From positions 23,495-87,494 of the forward strand of contig NZ_ABVL01000026.1 of NCBI RefSeq assembly GCF_000173075.1: a stretch of 64,000 bases of DNA, written 5' to 3'. Numbering within the stretch: position 1 is the first letter of the stretch; each line of letters opens with the position of its first letter. This stretch comes from Chthoniobacter flavus Ellin428. GTDB taxonomy: Bacteria > Verrucomicrobiota > Verrucomicrobiia > Chthoniobacterales > Chthoniobacteraceae. This document shows, piece by piece, positions 37,803 to 46,473 of the stretch. The notes under the pieces were generated by a model. That model saw only the letters and a program-made list of their open reading frames with translations. It searched no databases and had not been told where the DNA came from. The position numbers were made by a program, and so were the translations under genes.

Positions 37803-37926
37803 AGAGACTGTGAAATAAAGCGGCAGCGAGATTATTTGGCCCGCGAATCACACAGATGACGCGAATGAAGAATACGCCCATTTGTGTCATTCGTGTTATT
37901 CGCGGGCACTTTTTTCACAATCTCTC
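37803..37926. mobile_element. MITE-like element, family K copy 2
   Basis: Starts AGAGACTGTGAAA and ends TTTCACAATCTCT, clear terminal inverted repeats. The middle is the same hairpin as copy 1 at 11077-11198. No coding capacity. Confidence 0.7.
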
Positions 37927-38036
37927 AGGCGACATCCATCCAGTAGAGCGATTATCTCGTCCAACGTCCAGACGCGACCGGAAATCCCGGCCTCCATCGC
38001 CACGCCACCATGCTTGCTCTCGTTCCCACCCGCGTG

Positions 38037-38382
38037 CCCAAACTCAAGCCCCTCGTGCCCAAGCTCCAGCTTGGACACGCCCGTGTCCCCGAAGCTCCCG
38101 CTTCCCTTCCCGCCCGCGGCCCAAATGGAGTTTGGGCACGACAGAATTCGAATCGGGGGGCCATGGACGCTTGCGTTTTGGAGTGCGGCTCGCCCGTCCA
38201 CCGACCTGCCACTATTCCCCTCCGCCGCCTCGGCGCTGCTGCGCCGCTTTTGGAAATCGCGGAGCGATGCGGGCATGGCGTTACGCACGGTGGAAGAGTC
38301 GCGGAGAGAGGGCGGGATGTCTGGACCCATTTGCACCTATCAAAAAGCGGCGCAGCAGCACCGCACTCCAAAACGCAAGCGT
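38037..38382. repeat. Short family B and family F repeats
   Basis: About 38037-38140 has CGTGCCCAAACTC and CCAAATGGAGTTTGGGCACG arms. About 38169-38382 begins CGCTTGCGTTTTGGAGTGCGG and ends with the reverse complement (GCACTCCAAAACGCAAGCG). A family F fragment occurs at 61008. No gene is supported in 37765-38416. Confidence 0.6.
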
Positions 38383-38416
38383 GACGCGTCGCTCAGCTCA
38401 ATTCGTGAACCCACCC

Positions 38417-39355
38417 CTAGCCGCGCTTTCGCCGCCGAAGGAAAAGTGGCCCGGCAAAAATCCCCATCACCGCCAGGCCCAGCGAGGAAGGCTCCGGCAC
38501 GCCCAACGGTTGGACCACGACGTCATTGAGACTTCCCGGGAAGAAGGAGGGGACGTCGATCGGGGTGTTGCTCAGCGTGCCGCCGTTGTTCGTATATTCG
38601 AGGACGAAGCCGCCATCGGCCCCCCCTCGATTGGTGACATAAAGGTCGCCCAGGGAGTCGAAGGCCAGCCCGGTCGGTGATTGCAGGCCAGTGAGACCGA
38701 AAAATGTCTCCTGACCCGTCGGGGTGACTTTCACCACGCGATCCTCCCTGAGCTCGGCGCCCCACAGGTTGCCTTTGCTGTCGAAGGTCATGCCATTCGT
38801 CACATCCGTGCCGCTCGCGAAGGTGGTGACGTTGTGCGTGACCGCGTCGATCTTGTCGATACTGCCCGTGTTGGCATCGTTGCTGTAAATGTTCCCCTGG
38901 CTATCCACGGCGATCGCAAAGGGAAAGAGAATGTTCGGATCGATGACCACCGGCGTCGTGCTCAAGACTCCGCCGATCTTCGGGTATTCCACGATCGTGC
39001 TATCCTGCTGGCTCCCGATATAAAGATTGCCCTGCGAGTCAAAAGTCAGGGAACTCGGCTGATGGAGACCGCTGGTGAAAGCGACCCGGCTTCCATCCGG
39101 AGCAATATCCAGGATGCTCCCACTGCCGATATCCGCCGAGAAAAGATGACCATTGCTCGCAAAGGCGATCGATTGCGGCCCGCCGATGCCCGTGGAAAAA
39201 GAAGTGATCGTCCCGCCCTGGATTTCCCAGATCGTATCATGCCCGTCGGCGACAAAGAGAGTCTGGGTTTGTGCGCGGGCGACGGGAGTTAGCAGCACCA
39301 GCGCAGCCGCGCCGGCGAGAAAAGTGAGAGAGAACAGTTTCGCATCCATAGTCAT
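38417..39355 (-). CDS. PEP-CTERM beta-propeller protein (NHL/SMP-30-like)
   Basis: 312 residues. A signal peptide (MTMDAKLFSLTFLAGAAALVLLTPVARA) is followed by about six blades with recurrent D-S-Q-G-N-x-Y motifs (for example FDSQGNLYIGS, VDSQGNIYSND, FDSKGNLWGA, FDSLGDLYVTN), as in NHL or gluconolactonase-like propellers. The C-terminus VPEPSSLGLAVMGIFAGPLF followed by LRRRKRG is a PEP-CTERM sorting signal: PEP, a membrane helix and a basic tail. It is expected to be processed by an exosortase and exported or anchored. The exosortase gene is not in the window. Confidence 0.75.
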   Translation of the reverse strand: MTMDAKLFSLTFLAGAAALVLLTPVARAQTQTLFVADGHDTIWEIQGGTITSFSTGIGGPQSIAFASNGHLFSADIGSGSILDIAPDGSRVAFTSGLHQPSSLTFDSQGNLYIGSQQDSTIVEYPKIGGVLSTTPVVIDPNILFPFAIAVDSQGNIYSNDANTGSIDKIDAVTHNVTTFASGTDVTNGMTFDSKGNLWGAELREDRVVKVTPTGQETFFGLTGLQSPTGLAFDSLGDLYVTNRGGADGGFVLEYTNNGGTLSNTPIDVPSFFPGSLNDVVVQPLGVPEPSSLGLAVMGIFAGPLFLRRRKRG

Positions 39356-39405
39356 TCACGTGGGAACCAAACGATTGCCATTTCCAAAAATGGCGCGGCG
39401 AGTGT

Positions 39406-39482
39406 GCCTAACCTTGCGGTAATAAGGAAAACAATTTTCCGGGAATTTACGCAGACTAATGTCTGCACAACGGCAGTTAGGC
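39406..39482. other. Possible degenerate attC-like site
   Basis: A GCCTAAC box (39406-39412) and a GTTAGGC box (39476-39482) face each other at 77 bp, with a CAGACTAATGTCTG mini-hairpin between. The inner boxes pair poorly, so this may be a decayed cassette site or chance. It precedes the array by about 550 bp. Confidence 0.3.
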
Positions 39483-39712
39483 AGATTGTTAGTTTATCTC
39501 CAACTCCGGAGCGGCTACCGGGCGTATCTCGCTGAGTTAAAATAAAGCGCGGCAGTTTCGCCGATAGGCTGCACCTCCAGAAAGAGCGGCTGCAAAGTGG
39601 CGGTGGATGGCGATCTCCGAGCGCCATGGCAAATACCAACACGCCGGAGGCGTCCATCTTGTTTCTCTCGTGCCAAAACTCTTTGGGCACGAGAGAACGA
39701 GGAACCCCTTCC

Positions 39713-39836
39713 TCGCTCCCAAGCTCCAGCTTGGGAATGTCCCTGTCCCGGATGCTCCCGCATACTGGAACGGCGGCCGACGAAGCTGGAGCTTCGCAGA
39801 CAGGTGCGTTCCCAAGCTGGAGCTTGGGAACGAGAG
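39713..39836. repeat. Family G palindromic repeat, copy 1
   Basis: CCCAAGCTCCAGCTTGGG and CCCAAGCTGGAGCTTGGG, each self-palindromic, flank an inner CGAAGCTGGAGCTTCG hairpin. Copies lie at 41177, 42283 and 43419. Confidence 0.75.
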
Positions 39837-39904
39837 TACAGTCGGCGTATGACATCCAATCGAAGCGACGCTGGCATACTCCGCCTGCCGCCCGCGGCCA
39901 ACCA

Positions 39905-40028
39905 GCCTCCACTTGCCCGCTTTGGTCTTGCGGTCAGAGAGATATTGGTGTCGGCTGTCGCGCTGCGGGCGGTAGACCCGAGACGACATGCCGATAATTT
40001 TCCCTCCTCCCGGTCGGTCCAATAAGAT
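39905..40028 (-). repeat. Family I repeat next to a GTTAGGC box, copy 1
   Basis: Its right edge (CCTCCTCCCGGTCGGTCCAATAAGAT) abuts GTTAGGC at 40029-40035, the first cassette boundary of the plus-strand array. Its text is a diverged match to the four minus-strand copies at 55.9-59.7 kb, in the same relation to the box. Confidence 0.6.
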
Positions 40029-40055
40029 GTTAGGCGCTTCCTCGCGCTCACCGAA

Positions 40056-40553
40056 ATGAAAGACATTCTTATCCAGCTTGGTCGCCGCGCAGGTATTGGT
40101 CCCGTTTCATTCGGTGCGTTCGATCCGACTCCTCTTTTTGCGGGTGCTTCCTTTGAGTTCGCGCCATGTGCCAGCGAGTTCTTCAGCACTTGTATTCCAA
40201 GCGCCAAGCTCGACCTCGACCTCTACCGCATATTCTCGGCGGCGGACATTACCTCCGACAACACCGACTTCATCCCGAGCTATTTCTGCGCACCGCACGG
40301 TTTCATTACCATCTCCACCGATTCGTCTGGCGACGCATTCTCCGTCGATATCACCACAGGCAAAGTCTTTTACCTGTCACACGAGAAGTATGAGACGGAC
40401 GGAATCCACCCCGGTTGGAACGCCGAAGCCACCGCATTCCTTCCGACACTGCCTGTCACCCGCGAGAACATCGTCAACACTTCAGAAGGTCATTGGGACA
40501 GCATCACCGATTTCCTCCAGGAGGTTTTGGACTATGCGACCGAAAGCGCCTAA
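40056..40553 (+). CDS. Cassette gene: SMI1/SUKH-like immunity-type protein
   Basis: 165 residues. The C-terminal half (PHGFITISTDSSGDAFSVDI, TGKVFYLSHEKY, then GHWDSITDFLQEVLDY) follows the SMI1/KNR4 pattern, with a 'G-D-x-x-x-V-D-x-x-T-G-K-V' core. Members are often toxin immunity proteins. The stop TAA is part of the GCCTAAC box (40548-40554), and the gene starts 21 bp after GTTAGGC (40029-40035): the classical layout of an integron cassette. No partner toxin is nearby. Confidence 0.6.
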   Translation: MKDILIQLGRRAGIGPVSFGAFDPTPLFAGASFEFAPCASEFFSTCIPSAKLDLDLYRIFSAADITSDNTDFIPSYFCAPHGFITISTDSSGDAFSVDITTGKVFYLSHEKYETDGIHPGWNAEATAFLPTLPVTRENIVNTSEGHWDSITDFLQEVLDYATESA

Positions 40554-40632
40554 CGCTGCAGCGCACGGGCCGGGAACTTCCTTCTGCGTTCGACGCGTTG
40601 ACGGCCGGTCGCTGAGCTTGCACACGTTAGGC
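40548..40632 (+). other. attC recombination site
   Basis: 85 bp from GCCTAAC (40548) to GTTAGGC (40626-40632). The inner arms pair (GCAGCGCACGGGCCGG near the left box; CCGGTCGCTGAG near the right box), giving the long imperfect stem with small bulges expected of attC. It lies exactly between two small genes of the same strand. Confidence 0.75.
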
Positions 40633-40663
40633 GTATCCTTCGGCATCCGCCGACAAACGAAGC

Positions 40664-41119
40664 ATGTTTGATTTTTTCTCCCAGGTTCTGGAGCACGTTG
40701 CCCCGTTCGTCGTTGCGACGCACCTTCTCTTCATGTTGGCGGCTGCGGCCATCTGCAGCTTGGTCGTCGTTTTGCTGGTGTATTATTTGGTGCGCTTCGC
40801 CGGTTTCGCGATCTCATGGCAGCCGAAAGACTTTGTCGGCGCGCCCCGCAACCCTCGTCAATCTGATCCGAGTTCCACTCCTGGAACCACCGCCAACGAA
40901 CGCCATGCTCCTACGCTTCTGCGTCAGACGGCTCCCATTTCGCCCCTGAAGACCGGCGACAAGCTCGAGAAAGAGCTGCTCGATATGGCGTCAGAATCTG
41001 CCCGGAAGATCAGAGCGAAATGCCGCCTTTCGGAGGACGATGTTTGCCGGCTGAGAGCTCTTGAAAATCTGATGCAGAAACTTCAAGAACGCCAACCGCA
41101 AAAGGAGCTCACAAAATGA
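40664..41119 (+). CDS. Cassette gene: membrane-anchored coiled-coil protein
   Basis: 151 residues. Membrane segment at about 20-45 (LLFMLAAAAICSLVVVLLVYYLV), then a Pro/Ser-rich linker and a charged helical C-terminus (SARKIRAKCRLSEDDVCRLRALENLMQKLQER). The N-terminus is probably outside and the helix in the cytoplasm, or the reverse. It begins 31 bp after the GTTAGGC box and ends two bases before the next GCCTAAC (41121). Function unknown. Confidence 0.55.
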   Translation: MFDFFSQVLEHVAPFVVATHLLFMLAAAAICSLVVVLLVYYLVRFAGFAISWQPKDFVGAPRNPRQSDPSSTPGTTANERHAPTLLRQTAPISPLKTGDKLEKELLDMASESARKIRAKCRLSEDDVCRLRALENLMQKLQERQPQKELTK

Positions 41120-41120
41120 C

Positions 41121-41163
41121 GCCTAACATGCGCTGCAGCGAACGGCTCCGGCTGGCGCTGAGC
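41121..41163 (+). other. Terminal attC lacking its right box
   Basis: GCCTAAC and the inner CTGCAGCG, GGCGCTGAGCTTGG are present, but the GTTAGGC box is missing. The sequence runs into a family G repeat about 15 bp later. The last site of the minus-strand array (54841-54891) has the same truncated form. Confidence 0.55.
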
Positions 41164-41176
41164 TTGGGGTCGTTTT

Positions 41177-41303
41177 CCTCGTTCCCAAGCTCCAGCTTGG
41201 GAATGTCCCTGTCCCGGATGCTCCCGCATCCTGGAACGACGGCCGACGAAGCTGGAGCTTCGCAGACAGGTGCGTTCCCAAGCTGGAGCTTGGGGACGAG
41301 AGT
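41177..41303. repeat. Family G palindromic repeat, copy 2
   Basis: Same CCCAAGCTCCAGCTTGGG arms as copy 1. It lies directly after the terminal attC and before nadC. Confidence 0.7.
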
Positions 41304-41386
41304 AAAGTCGCTCCGCCGCACATCGTGCCAGTTCGCGACGGCCTTCCAGACTTGCCTCATCTGGATATTCCCTTTATTGGCCGCTC

Positions 41387-42253
41387 ATGCTGCCCACGCT
41401 TCCCGGCTTTGACCTTCCCGCCTTTGTTGCCTCGACGCTGGCGGAGGACCTCGGCACGGGGTTACCCGGTGGCGGACACGACGTCACGAGCGAGAGCGTC
41501 ATTCCTCCCGATGCCTGTTTCGTTGGCGTAATGGAAAGCCGCGAGGCGATGATCGTTGCCGGGTTACCGATTGCCGCAGAGTTTTTCCGCCATCTGGATC
41601 CCAACTGCAGGATTGAATTGCTGTGCCGGGATGGCGATCCCGTCACTCCCGGCACCGCGCTCATGCGCCTTGCCGGTAAGGCCCGCGCTCTGCTCACGGC
41701 CGAGCGCAGCGCCCTGAACACCGTCCAACATCTCTCGGGCATTGCGACGATGACGCGCCAGTACGTCGATGCGATGGCGGGGCGCGCCACCTTGCTCGAT
41801 ACCCGAAAGACCATCCCCGGCCTGCGCGTCCTGGAAAAATACGCCACGCGCATGGGAGGTGCGACGAACTACCGCATGGGTCTGTGGGACGCCGCCATGA
41901 TCAAAGACAATCACGTCGCGGTCGCGGGCGGCGTTGGGCCGGCAGTGGCGCGGGCGAAAGCGGCCGGCGTGCAGCGGATCATTTGCGAAGTCGATCGGCT
42001 CGATCAGATCGAACCGGCGATTGTCGCTGGCGCAACCCATATCCTGCTCGACAATATGACGCTGCCTTTACTGACCCAGGCGGTCGCGCTGGTGGCTGGA
42101 CGAGCGGCCACCGAAGCCTCCGGCGGAGTGCGGCTCGACACGATCGGCCCGATTGCCGCCAGCGGTGTGGATTTCATCTCGGTCGGCCGACTAATGCAAA
42201 GCGCTCCGGCAGCGGATATCGGCCTGGATTTCGAACTGGTCCGGGAAAGCTGA
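41387..42253 (+). CDS. nadC: Quinolinate phosphoribosyltransferase (NAD synthesis)
   Basis: 288 residues, the usual length. It makes nicotinate mononucleotide from quinolinate and PRPP. Visible motifs: an N-terminal LAEDLGTG, then NTVQHLSGIATMT, LLDTRKTIPGLRVLEKYA, GGATNYRMGLWDAAMIKDNH (normally N-H-R; here N-Y-R) and C-terminal SGGVRLDTIGPIAASGVDFISVG. All are substrate-binding or catalytic segments of the type II PRTase fold. The gene stands alone among repeats. The start at 41387 follows the normal family N-terminus. Confidence 0.92.
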   Translation: MLPTLPGFDLPAFVASTLAEDLGTGLPGGGHDVTSESVIPPDACFVGVMESREAMIVAGLPIAAEFFRHLDPNCRIELLCRDGDPVTPGTALMRLAGKARALLTAERSALNTVQHLSGIATMTRQYVDAMAGRATLLDTRKTIPGLRVLEKYATRMGGATNYRMGLWDAAMIKDNHVAVAGGVGPAVARAKAAGVQRIICEVDRLDQIEPAIVAGATHILLDNMTLPLLTQAVALVAGRAATEASGGVRLDTIGPIAASGVDFISVGRLMQSAPAADIGLDFELVRES

Positions 42254-42282
42254 GTTTCGACCCGGGAAACCTGGTAGGGTAT

Positions 42283-42408
42283 TCCTCGTTCCCAAGCTCC
42301 AGCTTGGGAATGCCCCTGTCCTGGATGCTCCCGCATCCTGGAATGGCGGCCGAAGCTGGAGCTTCGCAGAAAGGGGCGTTCCCAAGCATGAAGCTTGGGA
42401 ACGAGGGG
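42283..42408. repeat. Family G palindromic repeat, copy 3
   Basis: CCCAAGCTCCAGCTTGGG at the left and CCCAAGCATGAAGCTTGGG at the right, with an inner GAAGCTGGAGCTTC hairpin. Confidence 0.7.
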
Positions 42409-42499
42409 ATCATAATGCAAAAAACTGGGGGCACGATCTACGACACCTTTACAGCGAAAACAGTCTTGCGATTCCGTCAAGCTGATCGATGGCATTAAT

Positions 42500-43267
42500 A
42501 TGAGAAGTTGGCTCCTAACTTTCTGGCTTTTGCTTTTGCTGAGCCCCGCTTGGGGAACATCGGTCATGACTTCGGAACAGCAGAAACTCATGGCCCTGGC
42601 CGGCGCGCTGGAGCAGTTTGCCGCGCACTCGGGCGGAGAGTTGCCGCGGGATTTGGCACCGTTGCGTGACTACGCCGATTGGCCCCGGGTATTGCGGCCG
42701 GAGGCGGACCCCCTTGGGCCGTTCCCGGATCGTTACGCCTTTTTGCCGGCGAAGCCTTGGGTGGAGGCGCCGGGGGCGGCCCCCAAGCAGCTTTTGGCCA
42801 TCAGCGTCAAGCCCGGAGCGGACGGCAGCCGCGGCGCTGTCTGGCGTTATCGCGCGGGCGAATATGCCGGCGGCACCCTTGGCCCGCTGGAACTGGAAGC
42901 TGGCCTGAAAAACTTCTCGCTGGCCGATGTAAAGCCGATGGGCGGCGGAGTGCCCACCCCTACGCACCCGTTCCCGGAGCCACCGATCACCGATTATCAG
43001 GCGAAGGTCATGCAACTTGTCCGCGAAGATAAGATCACGCCGCCGCCGCGGAGTGAAAGCTCGGCTGCAAGGCAGGTAAATAGTGCGCTTCCCACTCCCG
43101 CGGCGAGCGTTGCGCCGACGATCGCGCCTCGATCGACGCCGACCAACGCCGCGAGGCGCGAGTTACCGGCTGGCGCCGCTCAGCGCGAGAGGGGAGCTTG
43201 GCCATGGGCCATAGCAGGCTTCATTGTCGTTGGCATCGCGTTGTTTGCTTGGAAGCGCCGCGGTTAA
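42500..43267 (+). CDS. Secreted protein with C-terminal membrane anchor
   Basis: 255 residues. Signal peptide MRSWLLTFWLLLLLSPAWG, then a globular part (TSEQQKLMALAGALEQFAAH, LPRDLAPLRDYADWP, then a loop 'WRYRAGEYAGG') unlike any family I know, a Pro/Ser/Thr-rich linker, and a C-terminal membrane helix (WPWAIAGFIVVGIALFAW) with a basic tail. It is probably cell-surface or periplasmic, anchored at the C-terminus. It is downstream of nadC in the same direction, but a family G repeat intervenes. Confidence 0.5.
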   Translation: MRSWLLTFWLLLLLSPAWGTSVMTSEQQKLMALAGALEQFAAHSGGELPRDLAPLRDYADWPRVLRPEADPLGPFPDRYAFLPAKPWVEAPGAAPKQLLAISVKPGADGSRGAVWRYRAGEYAGGTLGPLELEAGLKNFSLADVKPMGGGVPTPTHPFPEPPITDYQAKVMQLVREDKITPPPRSESSAARQVNSALPTPAASVAPTIAPRSTPTNAARRELPAGAAQRERGAWPWAIAGFIVVGIALFAWKRRG

Positions 43268-43418
43268 GATGGTAACGGGCAATCTACGCTCTTTTTTGCT
43301 CCCGTTCCCTGGAAGCGGTATCCGTGGCTCCCCGCGGATTTGGTTGACGGTGCAAGTCGACCGGCGAGCCCAGCATAGATTGCATCGCGTGAGGCTATGC
43401 AATTTATGATGCTTTATT

Positions 43419-43525
43419 CCTCGTTCCCAAGCTCCAGCTTGGGAATGTTCCTGTCTTGGATGCTCCGGCATCCTGGAACGGCAGCCGACGAAGCTGGAGC
43501 TTCGCAAAAAGGGGCGTTCGAGTAA
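43419..43525. repeat. Family G palindromic repeat, copy 4
   Basis: The left arm CCCAAGCTCCAGCTTGGG and inner GAAGCTGGAGCTTC are present; the right arm is cut after GGGGCGTTCG. Confidence 0.65.
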
Positions 43526-43632
43526 GACTTACAATGACAAGGGCTCGCTACGGTGCAAGACAATCCGATCGGGCCGAACAATTTAAAGAAAAGTATTTAC
43601 CTCAGGGTTGCGGAGGCCGAATTTGGGCTGCC

Positions 43633-44106
43633 ATGCCGATAAGCAAATTACAAGTTGGACTGCCGGTGCCGCATGTATTATCGCTAAAGCCAGGTGATGC
43701 GGTGGCTATTCCACTGGTAAATGGAAAATGGGCATTCGGGCGGGTATTCCGCGCTGCGACATTAGGAATATTTCAATGCTTGAGCACTTTCTTGGTACCA
43801 CCAGACAAGCTGCTTGGGACGCCGATAGCGTTTCATGTTGGGTTTTACTGCATGCCTAAGCAAAAGCCTGACTTTGATTGGGTTTATTTAGGTTGCGTTC
43901 CGTTTGAGTCCGATGAGGAAGCTTGGCCGCCACCACAATACAGTGAGGATGTTGCTAGTCCCGGTCATTTCCATCTTCATTACAAAGGTAAGATAAGTCC
44001 TGCAGGGGATCAGCAAATCCGGGGGTTGGAGCGGCACGTGATGTCATCGCCGGGATCGATTCGCAAGCGCGTTTCGGAAACCTCTACAAGTTGGCCCAAT
44101 ATCTAA
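43633..44106 (+). CDS. Imm26-like immunity protein
   Basis: 157 residues from ATG 43633 (MPISKLQVGL). The signature LKPGDAVAIPLVNGKWAFGRVFRAATLGIF matches the Imm26 core (G-D-x-x-A-I-P-L-x-x-G-x-x-A-F-G-R-V). The remainder, with VYLGCVPFESDEEAW and HLHYKGKISP, is beta-rich. Imm26 proteins usually protect against a neighbouring toxin; none is visible here. Family N-termini suggest the 43633 start. A longer in-frame start at 43534 begins just past a family G repeat and is less likely. Confidence 0.65.
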   Translation: MPISKLQVGLPVPHVLSLKPGDAVAIPLVNGKWAFGRVFRAATLGIFQCLSTFLVPPDKLLGTPIAFHVGFYCMPKQKPDFDWVYLGCVPFESDEEAWPPPQYSEDVASPGHFHLHYKGKISPAGDQQIRGLERHVMSSPGSIRKRVSETSTSWPNI

Positions 44107-44311
44107 ACAGAATCATTCGTTGCCCGGAGAGATGGGAGAAAAAGGGAAAAAGGGGGCAGGGCTACATTTCTTGACAGAATGCGGGCCACGTACCCTCTCG
44201 ACTACCTCCTTGTCAGTCAGAAACTGTCGCCTGCCCCCTATTTCCCCACCCCTATTTTACCTATTTTATGCCCTCCTTCGTGTGGTTGATTTGAGGGCGG
44301 TGGCAAACGGT

Positions 44312-45214
44312 TTAAGTGATGGACGCCTCGTAGATGCTTTGAATCGCGGAATCGAGCTGCGTGTCGAATTCCGCGTCGGATTGCTGGGCCGATAACCCTT
44401 CGATGAGCGCCCGGGAAAAACTCGCTATCACGCCAGGATTCTGGTGAAGGCGCCGGTTGCCTTCTTCCCGCGAATAACCTCCCGAAAGCGCCAGCACTTT
44501 CAAAACCCGCGGATGCTTGACCAGTTCGGTATGAAAGCCATCCTGCTCCGGGAGCGTCAGTTTGAGCATGACCAGCTGGCTGCCGGGCAACGAATTGAGC
44601 TCTTCGATCAGGGCCGCCTTGAGCAGGGCTTCGGCTTTTCCTTTATCCGGGCAATGAATGTTCACTTCCGGCTCGACGATGGGCATCAGCCCCGCCGCAA
44701 GAATTTGCGCCGCGACCTCGAACTGCTGGCGCACCAAGGCTTTGATGCCGGCGGCGTTGGCCTGATTCACGACAGAGCGCATCTTGGTTCCGAAGATGCG
44801 TTTCCTGCCGGCCTTGTCGAGCAGCGCCGGCAGGCCCGGCATTGGTTTCATCAGTTGGACACCGTCGCTCTCGCCGGCCAGTCCCTGGTCCACTTTCAGA
44901 AACGGCACGACCCGCTGCTGGTCCCACAAATAGTCGGCTGTTGGCTGGCCTTCGATGTCCCGGTCCATGGTCCCCTCGAACAAGATCGCCCCGAGAATCC
45001 GATCCCCGTTGAAACAGGGGCTGGTGACGATGCGTGCGCGCATCTGGTGCACCAGCGCAAACATCTCCTCGTCCCCGGACCAGGCATTTTCCTTGATGCC
45101 GTAGGCCAGCAACGCCTTGGGCGTGCTCCCTCCGCTTTGATCCAGCGCGGCAAAGAAGCCGGACTGGGTCATGATTTTCCGCTGCTGTAGTTCGGTCAAA
45201 CTGAGTGCATTCAT
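44312..45214 (-). CDS. fda: Fructose-bisphosphate aldolase class I
   Basis: 300 residues, the length of the bacterial class I enzyme. It cleaves fructose-1,6-bisphosphate to dihydroxyacetone phosphate and glyceraldehyde-3-phosphate. Conserved segments: FFAALDQSGGSTPKAL, GAILFEGTMDRDI, VPFLKVDQGL, a GLMPIVEPEV segment and the VMLKLTLPE segment, whose Lys is a candidate Schiff-base residue, then VLALSGGYSREEGNRRL. The start ATG 45214 precedes NALSLTELQQRKIMTQ. It stands alone, flanked by repeats. Confidence 0.88.
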   Translation of the reverse strand: MNALSLTELQQRKIMTQSGFFAALDQSGGSTPKALLAYGIKENAWSGDEEMFALVHQMRARIVTSPCFNGDRILGAILFEGTMDRDIEGQPTADYLWDQQRVVPFLKVDQGLAGESDGVQLMKPMPGLPALLDKAGRKRIFGTKMRSVVNQANAAGIKALVRQQFEVAAQILAAGLMPIVEPEVNIHCPDKGKAEALLKAALIEELNSLPGSQLVMLKLTLPEQDGFHTELVKHPRVLKVLALSGGYSREEGNRRLHQNPGVIASFSRALIEGLSAQQSDAEFDTQLDSAIQSIYEASIT

Positions 45215-45483
45215 AGTTTTTGTTTGTTCTCCGGTAATGACGGATCAAGTGGTTGGTCGAGTTGTCGTGTTTCAGCTTCGGCGACGCGGCGCTTTCGTCA
45301 GGATAAGGCTGAGCGCTCAGAGTACACTCGAACTGAGTTCCTGGCGAAAGGTAGAAAATGCGTGCGGGCCGCTCCCCGGCCTTTGAGTTCCGCAACACCC
45401 CGGGGCGCGACGGAATACAACCCTTCGATGCGGATACTCCGCCGCAATGGCGGCTGCCCCTTTCCTCTTTTCTCTCCTTTTTG

Positions 45484-45714
45484 CCCTCGTGCCCAAACTC
45501 TATTTGGGCACGCACCCGGGAGCGAACTCGAGCGGAGCGAGAGGCCAACCGCAGGTTGCCCGCAGGGCAGCGACGGCGGTCGCTGGCAACTCCGTTTCGC
45601 ACGGAGGGGGTGTCTGCGGGCGGGATTCTCCAAAAGCCAATCCGCCTACGCCCCCTCCCCGCCCAATGGAATTGGGCCCACAAGGGCGTGCCCAAATGGA
45701 GTTCGGGCACGAGG
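45484..45714. repeat. Family B palindromic repeat, copy 2
   Basis: CTCGTGCCCAAACTCTATTTGG pairs with CCAAATGGAGTTCGGGCACGAG, with nested inner arms, 231 bp. No gene is supported in 45215-45821. Confidence 0.7.
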
Positions 45715-45821
45715 GAAATGGCTTCTCAAGCGGCCGCGCGATGTATTGCATACGGTCTGAGTGAAACGAGCCCAGTGCCGAATATTCCGGGACGAATCAA
45801 TAAAAAGAGACGGTAAAAGAC

Positions 45822-46304
45822 ATGAATGGCCGAACAATAGCCACGTTGCAGGACCTTGAAAAGGCAGTTTGGTTTTCATACGTTGGTGTGAAAGACACGA
45901 CAGCAGCGATTGTTGTTTCATCTTGGCCAGATGCTATCAGCTATTGCAGTTCGGTTGAGTGGGGCGATCTCTGCGTCGAGGCATCCAATCAGTTTCGCGA
46001 GCGTCTTCTCGAGCGTTCGAAAGAACGATTTGAGAAGTGGAACGAAATTACGTTGGAGTTGAAGAAAGCCACTGTTCCATTTGTTCAACGAAAAATCGAA
46101 GCTGTGGTCCGTGAACACAACCTGCCGAAAATCTTTGAAGATATGGTCCAATGGGATATCCTTGGGGTCTGCATGGAGGCTGAGTATGCCGATGTTTACC
46201 CTCCCGGGTTCTACGCGAGCCACGCATACTGGTATGTTAAAGGACACTTCCCGTGTGGTTGGCAAGGGGGACCGTTTCCGAACGGAACACTTGCAATATA
46301 TTGA
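45822..46304 (+). CDS. Hypothetical protein
   Basis: 160 residues, soluble, MNGRTIATLQDLEKAVWFSYVGVKD..., with a charged helix (LERSKERFEKWNEITLELKKA) and an aromatic C-terminus (FYASHAYWYVKGHFPCGWQGG). The overall look (aromatic, single domain, acidic) is similar to small immunity-type proteins, but there is no family match. GCCTAAC and GTTAGGC boxes were not found at its ends. Confidence 0.4.
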   Translation: MNGRTIATLQDLEKAVWFSYVGVKDTTAAIVVSSWPDAISYCSSVEWGDLCVEASNQFRERLLERSKERFEKWNEITLELKKATVPFVQRKIEAVVREHNLPKIFEDMVQWDILGVCMEAEYADVYPPGFYASHAYWYVKGHFPCGWQGGPFPNGTLAIY

Positions 46305-46473
46305 AAATCGGGAACCAACCCGCGTCAGGGTGCGGACCGGACACAGGCAGGAAGGGATCAGTCACAAATCTTGACAGCTAACGAACATCACAACGATTTG
46401 GACTCATGCTTCTCCCTATGTTGACTGCCCCCTTCCTCCCTTCCTCGGGAAAGACGGGTCGGCCAGCCGCGCG

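Noticed and set aside
39406..39482. Confident attC upstream of the plus-strand array
   Set aside because: The outer boxes match but the inner arms do not pair well, and no cassette gene lies between it and 40029; it is kept only as a low-confidence feature.
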